Assembly: GCA_905214265.1 (NCBI GenBank)
Contig: CAJMLQ010000006.1
Coordinates: 1-50,659, forward strand
Origin: an uncultured bacterium
GTDB lineage: Bacteria > Bacillota > Clostridia > Oscillospirales > Ruminococcaceae
Direction of reading: 5' to 3'
Length of the DNA stretch: 50,659 nucleotides
Positions within the stretch are counted from its first letter, which is position 1. Each line of letters begins with the position of its first letter. Below are positions 25,484 through 34,031 of the stretch, piece after piece. The notes below the pieces were generated by a model, which worked only from the letters and a program-made list of their open reading frames with translations, searched no databases and was not told the origin of the DNA. Position numbers and translations under genes: made by a program.

Positions 25484-26479
25484 TCACCGCATGATACAAC
25501 CCACCCGATCCTCTCCGGCGCCAAAGCGAGTAATAACAACTTTTTCGTTGGTGACGGAAAAGATGTCAAAAGCCGTCTCGGTGATGGTGCCAATCTCCCG
25601 GCGGGGGCATCCCGGCGCCCACTCCTGGGCGAAGGAGCAGAGAGACGTAATGGAAAGGATTCCGTCATCGTAAAGCAGGTTGTCATAGTGAACATGCCCG
25701 GCAATCATGGCGATGACGTTGGGGCATTGCTTAATATCGTAGTAAATCCGCGGCCCGTTAAAGAGATCGTCATAGGGCTTGATTCCCTGGGGGAAACCCT
25801 CCGTACCATAAATACCTGCGTTGTGGATGGGTGAATGGCTGAAAATGAAGATCTTTCTTTCGGTTTTCAACGCCTCCTGCTCCAGCCATTCCGCCTGACG
25901 GTTGGAAACCTCCAGCCTCCAACCGAAGGGCTGCTGACAATTTTGGTCGGCATAGATTGCCTTATCGCTGGTGTTCAGAAAAACGTAGCGGTAATTTCCT
26001 TTTGAGTCGTCAATATAAGAATAGTTTTCCTTCGTAGGGCTGTTTTTCATGCACAAGCGGTGCATCTCCTCTGGGAAAATCGCGATGTCCTTGATGTTAT
26101 AGTTCCCGCGGTCCAAGGAATTGCCGATGCCGTCGTCATGGTTGCCAATACAGCAATATACCGGAACTGAAAGGCGGTACAGTGCATCCATCACTTCCCG
26201 GTGGGAAGCCCGCATCCGCTCCGGGTCAGGATCATAATCGTTGCCCATGTCGCCGCCGCTGACCACGAAGGAGATCTCCGGGCAGCGGTCCAGAATGTAC
26301 TGTATGGAGTTGATGGCATTGACGGCCAGCTCAAATTTTCCGGGTTCCCCATGAGAAGCCCATTCGTTAAGGCGGTTATGCTCGTCTGTAATGAAAACGA
26401 AGTTCAGTGGCGCTCCGATTTCCTTGATGCGACGGATTTTTTCGTCGTAATGCTTGGTCAGATAGGCAAGATCGCTCAT
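25484..26479 (-). CDS. Calcineurin-like metallophosphoesterase
   Basis: The 331-residue protein carries the metal-binding series ITDEHNR (variant of D-x-H), SGGDMGND, IGNHDDG, FSHSPIHN and AGHVHYD, so the fold and most ligands are intact. There is no signal peptide, so it should be cytoplasmic. It begins 36 bp after the AraC-type regulator of transporter locus 2 and probably shares its transcript. A phosphodiesterase or phosphatase in a sugar-import locus may act on an imported phosphorylated glycan or on a phosphodiester (inference). Confidence 0.88.
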   Translation of the reverse strand: MSDLAYLTKHYDEKIRRIKEIGAPLNFVFITDEHNRLNEWASHGEPGKFELAVNAINSIQYILDRCPEISFVVSGGDMGNDYDPDPERMRASHREVMDALYRLSVPVYCCIGNHDDGIGNSLDRGNYNIKDIAIFPEEMHRLCMKNSPTKENYSYIDDSKGNYRYVFLNTSDKAIYADQNCQQPFGWRLEVSNRQAEWLEQEALKTERKIFIFSHSPIHNAGIYGTEGFPQGIKPYDDLFNGPRIYYDIKQCPNVIAMIAGHVHYDNLLYDDGILSITSLCSFAQEWAPGCPRREIGTITETAFDIFSVTNEKVVITRFGAGEDRVGCIMR

Positions 26480-26515
26480 TTTCTTCTCCGTTCTGCCGCG
26501 TTCAGGCGGCTGTTT

Positions 26516-28780
26516 CTACTTTCTCTGCTGGGCCTTTTTCCTACGAAATTCCCCAGGTGTAATTCCCTCATACTTTTCAAAAGCGCGGATCAAGAGGTTG
26601 GAGTTGTGGAAGCCGCTGACCTCTGCGATGTGGTTGAGGTTTTCCGAGGTGGTAAGGAGCTGCTCCCGGGCGAAGGCCACCCGGCGACTGTTCAAATAGT
26701 CGGTAAAATTGATACCCTTGTTTTGCTTGAAGCAGCGGGAAAGGTGGTTCGGCGTGTACCCCAGCACCATGGCCACTGAGGCAAGGTTGATGTCCTCACG
26801 GAAGTGCTCGTTGACATAATCCGTCACTTGGTCCACCACCGAAACCGAAGTGTCGTGGGCCGTCAGCTGGGCGGCAACGCTCAGGTTGGAAAGCACAATC
26901 TCCCGGCAGCGCAGTGAGGTGTACACATAGCTGGTGGGGTTGATTTTAATCAGATCTGCAAAGGCGATTTCGTCCTTGCTCTGAACGATCCGGCCCACGA
27001 ATTGGTTAATGACCACGCAGGCGGAAAGGTACGCCTCATAGGTCACGTTGTCCTGATAGTTCCGGTCCAGGATGCTTTTCACATAGGCCGTCAGGTAGTG
27101 GATCGCCGATTTTTCAAGCAGCTCCCGGAGTTGGACCTCCAGGTCATCCGGCAGAAATGGCAGGGACGCCGGCGTATCCTTCGGCCGGGCGGAAAAAACC
27201 GTCTCTGTGGATTGAACCGGCCGGTGCCGTAGCGCAAAAATTGACTGCTCATAACAATTTCGGAGCTCGTGAATGTCGGCAACGGAATCGCTGACTCCGA
27301 TGCAAAACGCCGCCCCCGGGATCTGCCAGTCCTCATAGGCCTGCCGCAATGCCTCCAACATTTTCTCCTGTTCCCCGGAATTCTTCAGGCAGAGCACCAA
27401 GGTGTATTCGTCAGGCAGCGTCTCCAGCATTTCCACGATCCAGCTGCCCAGATGAGCCCGTAGCGCCCGGTCAAAGCAATCGTAATACTTGGTGTAGAAC
27501 AGCTCCTCCTGATCAGAAGGCAAATCCAGCCGGATGACTGCGGTTTCATACACGCCCTCGGAGAGGGCGATCTGATAGGACTCTGTGGAGGAAAGCACGT
27601 CCTCGACGGTGGGGCTTCCCATGATGAGCTTGTAAAGCACCGCCTGGAGCACCATGTGGCTATTGTTTTGGATGGTACTGCGCATGGAGTTATTCGCCGA
27701 AAGGATATCCAAAACCCGCGTGGTGATGAAGGACGTCTCGTCCTTGGCGGTCTCCTTGCCGGAGGAGTCCCCCAGGACGTTGAGAATTCCGCAGAACGGG
27801 CGGTAAATTTTCCGAGAACTTCCGTAAGCATAGGCCAGCAACACCACCACCGTGACCACGGAAAAGAGGTTGGCCAGCCAGAAAATCCGGTCAAAGGTTC
27901 CAGCTATCTGCTGATAGGGTGTAAAAATCACATACTCTACGCCACTTATGGCGGACTCCCGGCGGGAGAGCAGCCCCTTTCGTTCGCGATAGCGGCTTGC
28001 GTTTTTTTCGGAGGAAAAATCCTGACTGTAAAAAAGAGAGTTGAAATCCGCGTCAGTATTGGCAGCTATCACCTGCTGATCTTGGTCGCGGACGAAAATC
28101 TGACGGGTCGAAGCGAATTTCCGGTTCCGGAAGATGCTGCTGATGAAGGACTCCTCCAGCACCATACAGATCGTCCCCACATAACGGCTGCCGTTGGAGA
28201 CAGATTGCAGGAGGTAAATTCCGGAGGCTCCCGTCTTGGAATCTCCCTGCTTATAAGGAATCCCCTCCGCCTCGGTCTTTTTCAGAGTGACGTGGCTGTA
28301 ACGGTTGCTGATCATGTCGTTCCACTTGGAATAATCCCCCTGGAAACGGTTCTGGAAGTAGACCTGGCGCTGGGTCAGTCCCTGTTTGGTGCAGATATAG
28401 GGGGAGTCGTCCCACTGAATCAGGATCTCATCCACAGCGGTGGAAGTGAAGGAAAATGTCTTGAGAAGGCTTGTGATGGCCTGCTCATTTTGAAGATAAT
28501 CCTCCCGCTTGCGGTAATTCGGCAGACTGTGCTTCTGAATCACGTTGCTTTGCTGCAGATAGACAAAAATATTTTGGAGCGCTTCGAAGGTATCGTCCAT
28601 GGAGGAGATGTAGGCGTCAATCACGATGTCCTGCTCCTGCATTTTGTCTGAAAACAGACGGTTGCGAATAAATAAGGTCATGGAAAAATTCAGCACTGTC
28701 GTAATGGAAATCAATACGGTGAGGAGGGTAAAAATCTTGCGGAAGATACTTCCGTATCTTTTTTCGGCTGTTTTTTTCAT
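26516..28780 (-). CDS. Membrane-bound AraC-family regulator with extracellular sensor (transporter locus 2)
   Basis: The product is about 754 residues from ATG 28780. Helices IFRKIFTLLTVLISITTVLNF and WLANLFSVVTVVVLLAYAYG bracket an extracellular Cache-like domain. The C-terminal AraC domain (from DYVNEHFREDINLASVAMVL) has both helix-turn-helix units and the normal ending GFHNSNLLIRAFEKYEGITPGEFR. It should sense an extracellular ligand and activate the adjacent transporter genes. A hairpin separates it from the binding-protein gene upstream, so it is made by readthrough or its own promoter. An in-frame start at 28834 would add 18 residues that look non-coding. Confidence 0.87.
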   Translation of the reverse strand: MKKTAEKRYGSIFRKIFTLLTVLISITTVLNFSMTLFIRNRLFSDKMQEQDIVIDAYISSMDDTFEALQNIFVYLQQSNVIQKHSLPNYRKREDYLQNEQAITSLLKTFSFTSTAVDEILIQWDDSPYICTKQGLTQRQVYFQNRFQGDYSKWNDMISNRYSHVTLKKTEAEGIPYKQGDSKTGASGIYLLQSVSNGSRYVGTICMVLEESFISSIFRNRKFASTRQIFVRDQDQQVIAANTDADFNSLFYSQDFSSEKNASRYRERKGLLSRRESAISGVEYVIFTPYQQIAGTFDRIFWLANLFSVVTVVVLLAYAYGSSRKIYRPFCGILNVLGDSSGKETAKDETSFITTRVLDILSANNSMRSTIQNNSHMVLQAVLYKLIMGSPTVEDVLSSTESYQIALSEGVYETAVIRLDLPSDQEELFYTKYYDCFDRALRAHLGSWIVEMLETLPDEYTLVLCLKNSGEQEKMLEALRQAYEDWQIPGAAFCIGVSDSVADIHELRNCYEQSIFALRHRPVQSTETVFSARPKDTPASLPFLPDDLEVQLRELLEKSAIHYLTAYVKSILDRNYQDNVTYEAYLSACVVINQFVGRIVQSKDEIAFADLIKINPTSYVYTSLRCREIVLSNLSVAAQLTAHDTSVSVVDQVTDYVNEHFREDINLASVAMVLGYTPNHLSRCFKQNKGINFTDYLNSRRVAFAREQLLTTSENLNHIAEVSGFHNSNLLIRAFEKYEGITPGEFRRKKAQQRK

Positions 28781-28827
28781 GATTGTGCACGCCTTTCTTC
28801 GTTCAAAACCTCTGCTTTTCAAACACC

Positions 28828-28860
28828 AAAACACACGGGGGAAAATTTCCCGTGTGTTTT
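28828..28860 (-). terminator. Hairpin between lipoprotein gene and AraC regulator gene
   Basis: The 12-bp stem AAAACACACGGG and its complement has T-rich ends on both strands. It lies 25 bp after the lipoprotein stop, so it terminates or attenuates transporter locus 2. Confidence 0.8.
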
Positions 28861-28884
28861 GCCGGATTTTATGGACTTGCCGGA

Positions 28885-30504
28885 TTATTTCGCCACGAAG
28901 ATCCGCTCCGGATCGCGAACGATGATCTGGGAGTCGTTATACAGCTTCAGCAGATCGTCGATGCTCGCCAGCTTCTCCAGCTCGGCAACGTAGGCGTCCC
29001 ACTCGCTCATGTCGCGGAGACCATATATGAATTTTGCCTCGTTCTCACTGATGCAGGTTTGCAGCGTGTTCTCAATGTTGGCCTTCTCAGCGCCGTCGTC
29101 GGCAGTGAATATCGCACACGCGGGATCAAATTTTGCCTTTACGGTGCCGTCCGTGAAGTTCTTCAGGTTCAGGTCGATGGCAGCCTGAGTCAGCTTTTGG
29201 CCACCTCCGTTTCTGGACAGTGGGCCCATGCCGACTATCCAAACCTCATACTGGGTACCTACGCCGTACTCTGCCTTGTCGATGCCGTCCTTCATGGTGT
29301 ACACACCGTCTTTGACGTCATAGGTGACACCTTCCACGCCGTAATTGAAAAGATCCCGTCCGTAGGGAGAAACAACCTGATCCATATAAGCCGCCAGGTA
29401 TTCCGGGTTTTTGGCTTTGCTGGAACAGACCAAGCCCCAGCCAGGGATACCATCGTGCTGATAGGCAATTCCCAGATTCCGGTTGCCATCGGAATCGGCG
29501 GGAGGAGTCATGGGTTGGATGTTATAGGGAAGATCCTCACCGGGGTTAATCTTAAAGATCTCCTCCTCAGGAGAACGATTGTATAAAGCGGTAAAGGCCC
29601 ATTTTCCGGAAGCAATGGCATTCATCTCCTGTTCGAAGGACATGGTCTGGATCTCCGAATTGATGAGACCCTCTTTGTACATATCGGCCAAGGTCTGAAT
29701 CAGCTCTTTCCGCTTGGCGGACGCTTCACGGTAGGCACACTTGAACTCGCCGTCGTCGGTGTCGTAGTACACCAGGCTCCCTTGAGCGCCGATGGAATCC
29801 GCAACCCACCTCTGGGCATAAGAGATATTCCAGTAGGACTGGAAGGGAACGATGGAGGGGTCGTTTTCCTTGACGGCCCGCATGGTGTCCAGCATCTCGT
29901 CAAAGGTGGAGGGAACCTTTTGGCCCGCAGCGTCCAAGACATCCATGTTCGCAAACCAAGCCTCGCCAGAGAAATCTATGGGCTGTATACCGATAATGCC
30001 GTAGCGGGCACCGCCATCCTTGCAGATGTAATCCAAGTTCTTATAGGTCTTGCGGTATTCCGCCAGGTTGGGCATGTACTCCGCATATTGGTTAAAGTCC
30101 AAGAGCATGCCCGTGGGGCTGTACTCGTTGATGACGCTCATGGGGTCGTAAACCGGCATCACATCGGGAATGTCGTTGGTAGAAAGGTAGATTTTGCTCT
30201 TTTCCTCGTAATCGGAATAGGCGGCAAACTCCCACTCGATTTTGATGTTGCCAATATGCTCTTTCCAGTCCTTCTGGCAGAGAAGCTCCGGATTTTGGTC
30301 CAGACTCTCGTAGCCAAAGCCGGAGAAGATGATCTCTTCACCGGTATAGGGGAAGGTAATGGTGGGTTTTCCGCTGTCTCCGTTGGAGCCAACGGAAACC
30401 GTCTGGCTGCTTGATGGAGAGTTTCCGCAGCCGGCCATGCCGGAAACCAGCATTGCCGCGCAAACCGCCAGACAAATACGGGAAGCGTTTTTCTTGTTGA
30501 ACAT
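28885..30504 (-). CDS. Extracellular sugar-binding lipoprotein (transporter locus 2)
   Basis: The 539-residue protein has a lysine-containing start, a hydrophobic segment and the lipobox MAGC near residue 26, then a Ser-rich linker. The mature part is a large LplA-type binding protein with aromatic stretches such as MPNLAEYRKTYKNLDYICKD and GIPGWGLVCSSKAKNPEY. ATG has AGGAGG upstream. The gene follows the two permease genes, the reverse of the order in transporter locus 1, so the two loci are related but not a recent duplication. The ligand is unknown. Confidence 0.92.
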   Translation of the reverse strand: MFNKKNASRICLAVCAAMLVSGMAGCGNSPSSSQTVSVGSNGDSGKPTITFPYTGEEIIFSGFGYESLDQNPELLCQKDWKEHIGNIKIEWEFAAYSDYEEKSKIYLSTNDIPDVMPVYDPMSVINEYSPTGMLLDFNQYAEYMPNLAEYRKTYKNLDYICKDGGARYGIIGIQPIDFSGEAWFANMDVLDAAGQKVPSTFDEMLDTMRAVKENDPSIVPFQSYWNISYAQRWVADSIGAQGSLVYYDTDDGEFKCAYREASAKRKELIQTLADMYKEGLINSEIQTMSFEQEMNAIASGKWAFTALYNRSPEEEIFKINPGEDLPYNIQPMTPPADSDGNRNLGIAYQHDGIPGWGLVCSSKAKNPEYLAAYMDQVVSPYGRDLFNYGVEGVTYDVKDGVYTMKDGIDKAEYGVGTQYEVWIVGMGPLSRNGGGQKLTQAAIDLNLKNFTDGTVKAKFDPACAIFTADDGAEKANIENTLQTCISENEAKFIYGLRDMSEWDAYVAELEKLASIDDLLKLYNDSQIIVRDPERIFVAK

Positions 30505-30553
30505 GGTTTTTCCTCCTTAAAAAGAATGTGTATTTTCAGGCACGCCTTATGGG

Positions 30554-31456
30554 TTATGACTTGACCGCACCTAGCATCATGCCTTTGGTAAAGTATTTCT
30601 GCAAAAACGGATATACGCACAGGATGGGAATAATGGTGACGATGGTCGCGGCCGCCTTCACGGTACGCGGGTTGGCGTTGATCATGTCCAAAAGCCGGGA
30701 CATTTCGTTGTTCTGGGCATTGCCCTCATTAATTTCCATGTTGACCAGGATCTTGCGCAAAAATATCTGAATGGGCATTTTGGAGGTGCTGTCCAGATAG
30801 AGCATGGCGTTGAAATAGTCATTCCAAAAACCAACGATGGTAAACAGCGCGATAGTCGCCAACAGTGCCTTGGAAAGCGGGATCACAATGAAAAACAGAA
30901 TCCGAAGATGGCCTGCCCCGTCAATGGTAGCGGATTCCCGAAGGGATTCCGGAATGCCGTTGAAAAAGTTTACGAACATGATCACGTTCCAAGCGGAAAT
31001 CGCACCTGGCAGAATCATAGCCCAGATGGTGTTGATCATGTGAAGGTTCCGGATGGTCAGGTATGTAGGGATCATGCCGCCGCCGAAAAACATGGTTATC
31101 AGCAGAAGAATATTGATGAGCTTTTTTCCCCGGAATTCCTTTACAGTGAGGGGATATGCCAGCAGCGCCGTCAGCAGCAGAGAAACGAGCGTGCCCGTGC
31201 TTGCATAGATAATGGTGTTCAGATAGTAGCGCAGAATTTTAGGATCCGCCAAAATGGTCTGGTAGGATTGCAGTGAAAATCCCTTTGGCATCAGGATCAC
31301 GTTCTGCCCCACCAGTGCCTTGGCGCTGCTGAAAGAAAGCCCCAGCGTCATCAGAAGCGGATAAAGGAAAATTGCACTGAGCAGGACCAGGAGCACCGTG
31401 TTGACATAGTCAAAAAGCGACCTTTTTCTTTTGGATCCGACAGCTTGCGTATGCAA
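30554..31456 (-). CDS. CUT1 sugar ABC transporter permease, LplC type (locus 2)
   Basis: The 300-residue, six-helix permease has the EAA loop SLRESATIDGAGHLRILFFIVIPLSKA and the ending KYFTKGMMLGAVKS shared with the locus 1 protein. TTG is the likely start, behind AAAGGGGG. It partners the LplB-type gene 14 bp upstream and relies on an ATPase encoded elsewhere. Confidence 0.92.
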   Translation of the reverse strand: MHTQAVGSKRKRSLFDYVNTVLLVLLSAIFLYPLLMTLGLSFSSAKALVGQNVILMPKGFSLQSYQTILADPKILRYYLNTIIYASTGTLVSLLLTALLAYPLTVKEFRGKKLINILLLITMFFGGGMIPTYLTIRNLHMINTIWAMILPGAISAWNVIMFVNFFNGIPESLRESATIDGAGHLRILFFIVIPLSKALLATIALFTIVGFWNDYFNAMLYLDSTSKMPIQIFLRKILVNMEINEGNAQNNEMSRLLDMINANPRTVKAAATIVTIIPILCVYPFLQKYFTKGMMLGAVKS

Positions 31457-31470
31457 CGGAATGCCCCCTT

Positions 31471-32400
31471 TCAGAAAATTGCGGTCTCGCCGATTTTGCG
31501 AGCGATCCAGTTTGTTACGAGAATGAAGAACAGCGATATCAACGAGGTGAACAGGTTAATCGCAGTGGTGTAGCTATAACTGCCGCCCAGAATTCCCTCC
31601 CGGTAGACGTACGTCGAAATCACGTCCGATGTCTCATAGGTCAGCGGCGATTGCATCAGCAGGATTTTCTGATAGTCGTTGCCCACGATTCCGCCCACCG
31701 CAAAGATCAGCAGAATCACGATGGTGGAGGAAATGCAAGGCAGGGTGATATGTATCGCCTGTTTGAAGCGGGAGGCTCCGTCCAACACGGCGGATTCATA
31801 AAGCTCTGGGTTAATTCCGGAAATTGCCGCCAGATAGATGATGGAGTTATATCCGATACCGGACCAGATGCTCGAAAGGACATACAGCGGGCGGAACCAT
31901 TTCGGATTGGCGAAGAAGTCGATCTTCTGCCCGCCCAGAGCCGCGATCATCGTATTGATTATGCCGCCGTTGGTGCTGGCCATATCTTTTAGCAGGCCCA
32001 CCACGATTACTGTTGAAATAAAGTACGGCACATAGGAAATGGTCTGGGTCACACGCTTAAATCGCTCGTTGCGGACTTCGTTGAGCAGCAGCGCTAGAAT
32101 GATCGGCGCAGGGAAGGTAAAAATCAGGGTTACAATGCCCAAAAGAAAGGTATTACCCAGCAAGCGGCCGAAATACGGGGAGTGAAAAAACGTGACAAAG
32201 TGTTGGAAACCGACCCACTGGCTTCCCAAAATACCCTTAGCAGGCATGTACTTTTCAAATGCCATCAGCACGCCGTACATTGGAACATACCGGAAAATGA
32301 TCAGAGCCAGCATCCCGGGCAGGACCATCAAATAGAGCATCCAGTTGCGTTGCATGTACGCATGGAAACTCTTTTTCCGGCCTGCGGAAACCTGTTTCAT
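31471..32400 (-). CDS. CUT1 sugar ABC transporter permease, LplB type (locus 2)
   Basis: The product is about 309 residues from ATG 32400; an in-frame GTG at 32412 abuts the AAAGG ribosome site. Marks are YVPMYGVLMAFEKYMPAKGI, the EAA loop ELYESAVLDGASRFKQAIHITLPCI and PLTYETSDVISTYVYREGIL. It is the first gene of transporter locus 2. A promoter at 32521-32549 precedes it. Confidence 0.92.
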   Translation of the reverse strand: MKQVSAGRKKSFHAYMQRNWMLYLMVLPGMLALIIFRYVPMYGVLMAFEKYMPAKGILGSQWVGFQHFVTFFHSPYFGRLLGNTFLLGIVTLIFTFPAPIILALLLNEVRNERFKRVTQTISYVPYFISTVIVVGLLKDMASTNGGIINTMIAALGGQKIDFFANPKWFRPLYVLSSIWSGIGYNSIIYLAAISGINPELYESAVLDGASRFKQAIHITLPCISSTIVILLIFAVGGIVGNDYQKILLMQSPLTYETSDVISTYVYREGILGGSYSYTTAINLFTSLISLFFILVTNWIARKIGETAIF

Positions 32401-32520
32401 GGAAGATATCACACCTTTCGTGGAGATTCACCGGCAGCAGACGGAAATTGAAAGGTTGCGGGTTCCCTCTTGACCAGCCGGCCGCAGAAGCTATTGATAT
32501 CAATCGGTTCGCTGGTTTTA

Positions 32521-32549
32521 AGTTTAGCGTCGATTGGGCCAAAAGTAAA
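32521..32549 (-). promoter_or_regulatory. Promoter of transporter locus 2
   Basis: On the minus strand TTTACT (32544-32549) and TAAACT (32521-32526) are 17 bp apart, giving a leader of about 115 nt. Confidence 0.6.
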
Positions 32550-32739
32550 GCACGAAATTCTACGATTGTCATTAAAAAGTGTGATTTTGCGGGGATTTTA
32601 CATATAAAAATTCCAGCCAAGGGTGCAGATAGTTAAAGTGTGTAAATAAATAGAATGGAAATATAGAAAATATAAAAGCTGAACTGCCCTTTGCCAACGC
32701 CAGATAAGGAAGTATTTATGTAGGGGATACGGTGCAGAA

Positions 32740-33055
32740 CCGATATTGATGTAGTATTCGTGATCTTTACGGAATCCTGTTGCCCTGCACTGATACATGA
32801 TCGAGCCGCAATCGGCACAATGCATCATGCCAGGTAACATCTCCATTTCACCCGTCTTGGCAGGCTGACGCCGTGTCTGCCTTACCGGTCTGACTGCATC
32901 GGCGATAGCCTTCCGTCCAAATCGGTTCATGGGTATTCTCGAAAATAAGCCATTTGCTTTCCTGGTTCCAGATTTTCTTCTTGCTCTTGTAGGCTTCTTT
33001 GTGGTCTTGAAGTTCACCGCGTGACCCAAGTATCCACACCAGCGGTCCATTATAA
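32740..33055 (-). pseudogene. Serine site-specific recombinase remnant (C-terminal part)
   Basis: Two frames share the recognisable parts. One reads YLGHAVNFKTTKK and later MEMLPGMMHCADCGSIMYQCR. The other supplies KSKKKIWNQESKWLIFENTH. Together they match the middle to zinc-ribbon part of large serine recombinases (TnpX type), in which CADCG is the first metal pair. At least one frameshift, no N-terminal resolvase domain and no second cysteine pair show a dead fragment. Confidence 0.75.
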
Positions 33056-33188
33056 ACCTGTTGACAATAGCATAATTTCTGTTCTCCCCTTTTATAAAAT
33101 TACAGACAAAAATAGCCCCTTTGCTTATGTAAGAAAAATTTCAAATAGGTAAAAAATCAAATGCTCCGCTCTTTTTTCAGGAAATGAA

Positions 33189-33222
33189 AAAAGTCCTCAA
33201 AACCTAAGTTTTAAGGACTTTT
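33189..33222. terminator. Symmetric intrinsic terminator
   Basis: The stem AAAAGTCCT / AGGACTTTT with inner AAAAC / GTTTT pairs can stop transcription either way. A 14-bp palindrome GGGATTCGAATCCC lies just right of it at 33244-33257. Confidence 0.7.
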
Positions 33223-33281
33223 CCATTCTTTGGTAAGACACCAGGGATTCGAATCCCGAACATCTTGATTAAAATTCAGTT

Positions 33282-33790
33282 TTGTCGTCACAAATAAATG
33301 GCCTGTATCGCCTTTTAAAGCCGGAACATCACTGCTCACGTGGGAGGATCCATCGGCTGATGAAAGCTGCCGGGATACACTTCATGCGCAGAAAAGCCTA
33401 CAAAGCTACTACTAACTCTTGCCATAGTCATTCCATTGCACCCAATTTGCTTCAGCGACAATTTTCGTTTGAGCGCCCAAATCAGGCTTGAGGAGGTGAT
33501 ATCACCTCCATTCCTACCGGTGAGGGCTGTATTTCGCCACCGTCAAAGACTGATACATGAAGAAAGTCTTGGGTTACACATTTTCCGACCGCACTGATAC
33601 ACAGTTGACCCTGTCCGTCCTCAACATTGCAGTACGTCATGGTCAACCCGGCCATAGCCTGATTTTTCATAGTGACCGGGCATCCAGTATACTGCTGCCC
33701 CTCTTCGGAACCGGCTGACTGAGCTGGGTAGCTGACAATGCATGTCTCGCAAAGACGACCCGTGTGCCAACGCTTACGATTTATTCTGTT
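33282..33790 (+). pseudogene. IS3-family transposase (OrfB) remnant
   Basis: The first frame reads RIHRLMKAAGIHFMRRKAYK and FSFERPNQA. It then hits TGA exactly where the conserved tryptophan codon should be, and continues GGDITSIPTGEG, the first catalytic-aspartate region. After a frameshift the match resumes with VLGYTFSDRTDTQLTLSVL and LIFHSDR, the second catalytic region, then MSRKDDPCANA. The N-terminus and the C-terminal glutamate region are missing and no inverted repeats are evident, so the element is dead. Confidence 0.85.
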
Positions 33791-33828
33791 TTTCAGCGCT
33801 TTTTACCGTCTACTTTTTCGGAAAGGGC

Positions 33829-33935
33829 TCAGTGTTTACCTTTCTGATGCTCTGTGGTATAATCGGGGTAGTCCATAACGGTCGCCTCTCTGTGTAGATT
33901 GTTTTAGCACAATGATTCTAACACAGAGGCCCTTG
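33829..33935 (-). pseudogene. Probable IS30-family remnant: leader and first codons
   Basis: On the minus strand an ATG at 33876 starts MDYPDYTTEHQKGKH and then stops; this resembles the opening of Clostridia IS30 transposases (TTEHRKGKHLTF). Upstream an imperfect inverted repeat CCTCTGTGT..AGA / TCTACACAGAGAGG lies at about 33885-33930. The rest of the transposase is absent. The stretch from 33936 to 34031 holds nothing I recognise. Confidence 0.45.
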
Positions 33936-34031
33936 CTGTGGACCTTTTGTTTCACTATTTGCACAACCTCATTTTACAACGCGCGAATAAAAATAACCTT
34001 GCTAACCAATATGAATTATTTGATATGATGT

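Noticed and set aside
33244..33257. GGGATTCGAATCCC as a tRNA T-arm remnant or attachment site
   Set aside because: It is a plain palindrome; no acceptor or anticodon arm is nearby and no second copy of it was noticed in the window.
33482..33670. Minus-strand small open frame
   Set aside because: It lies over the IS3 transposase remnant on the other strand, whose motifs explain the sequence.
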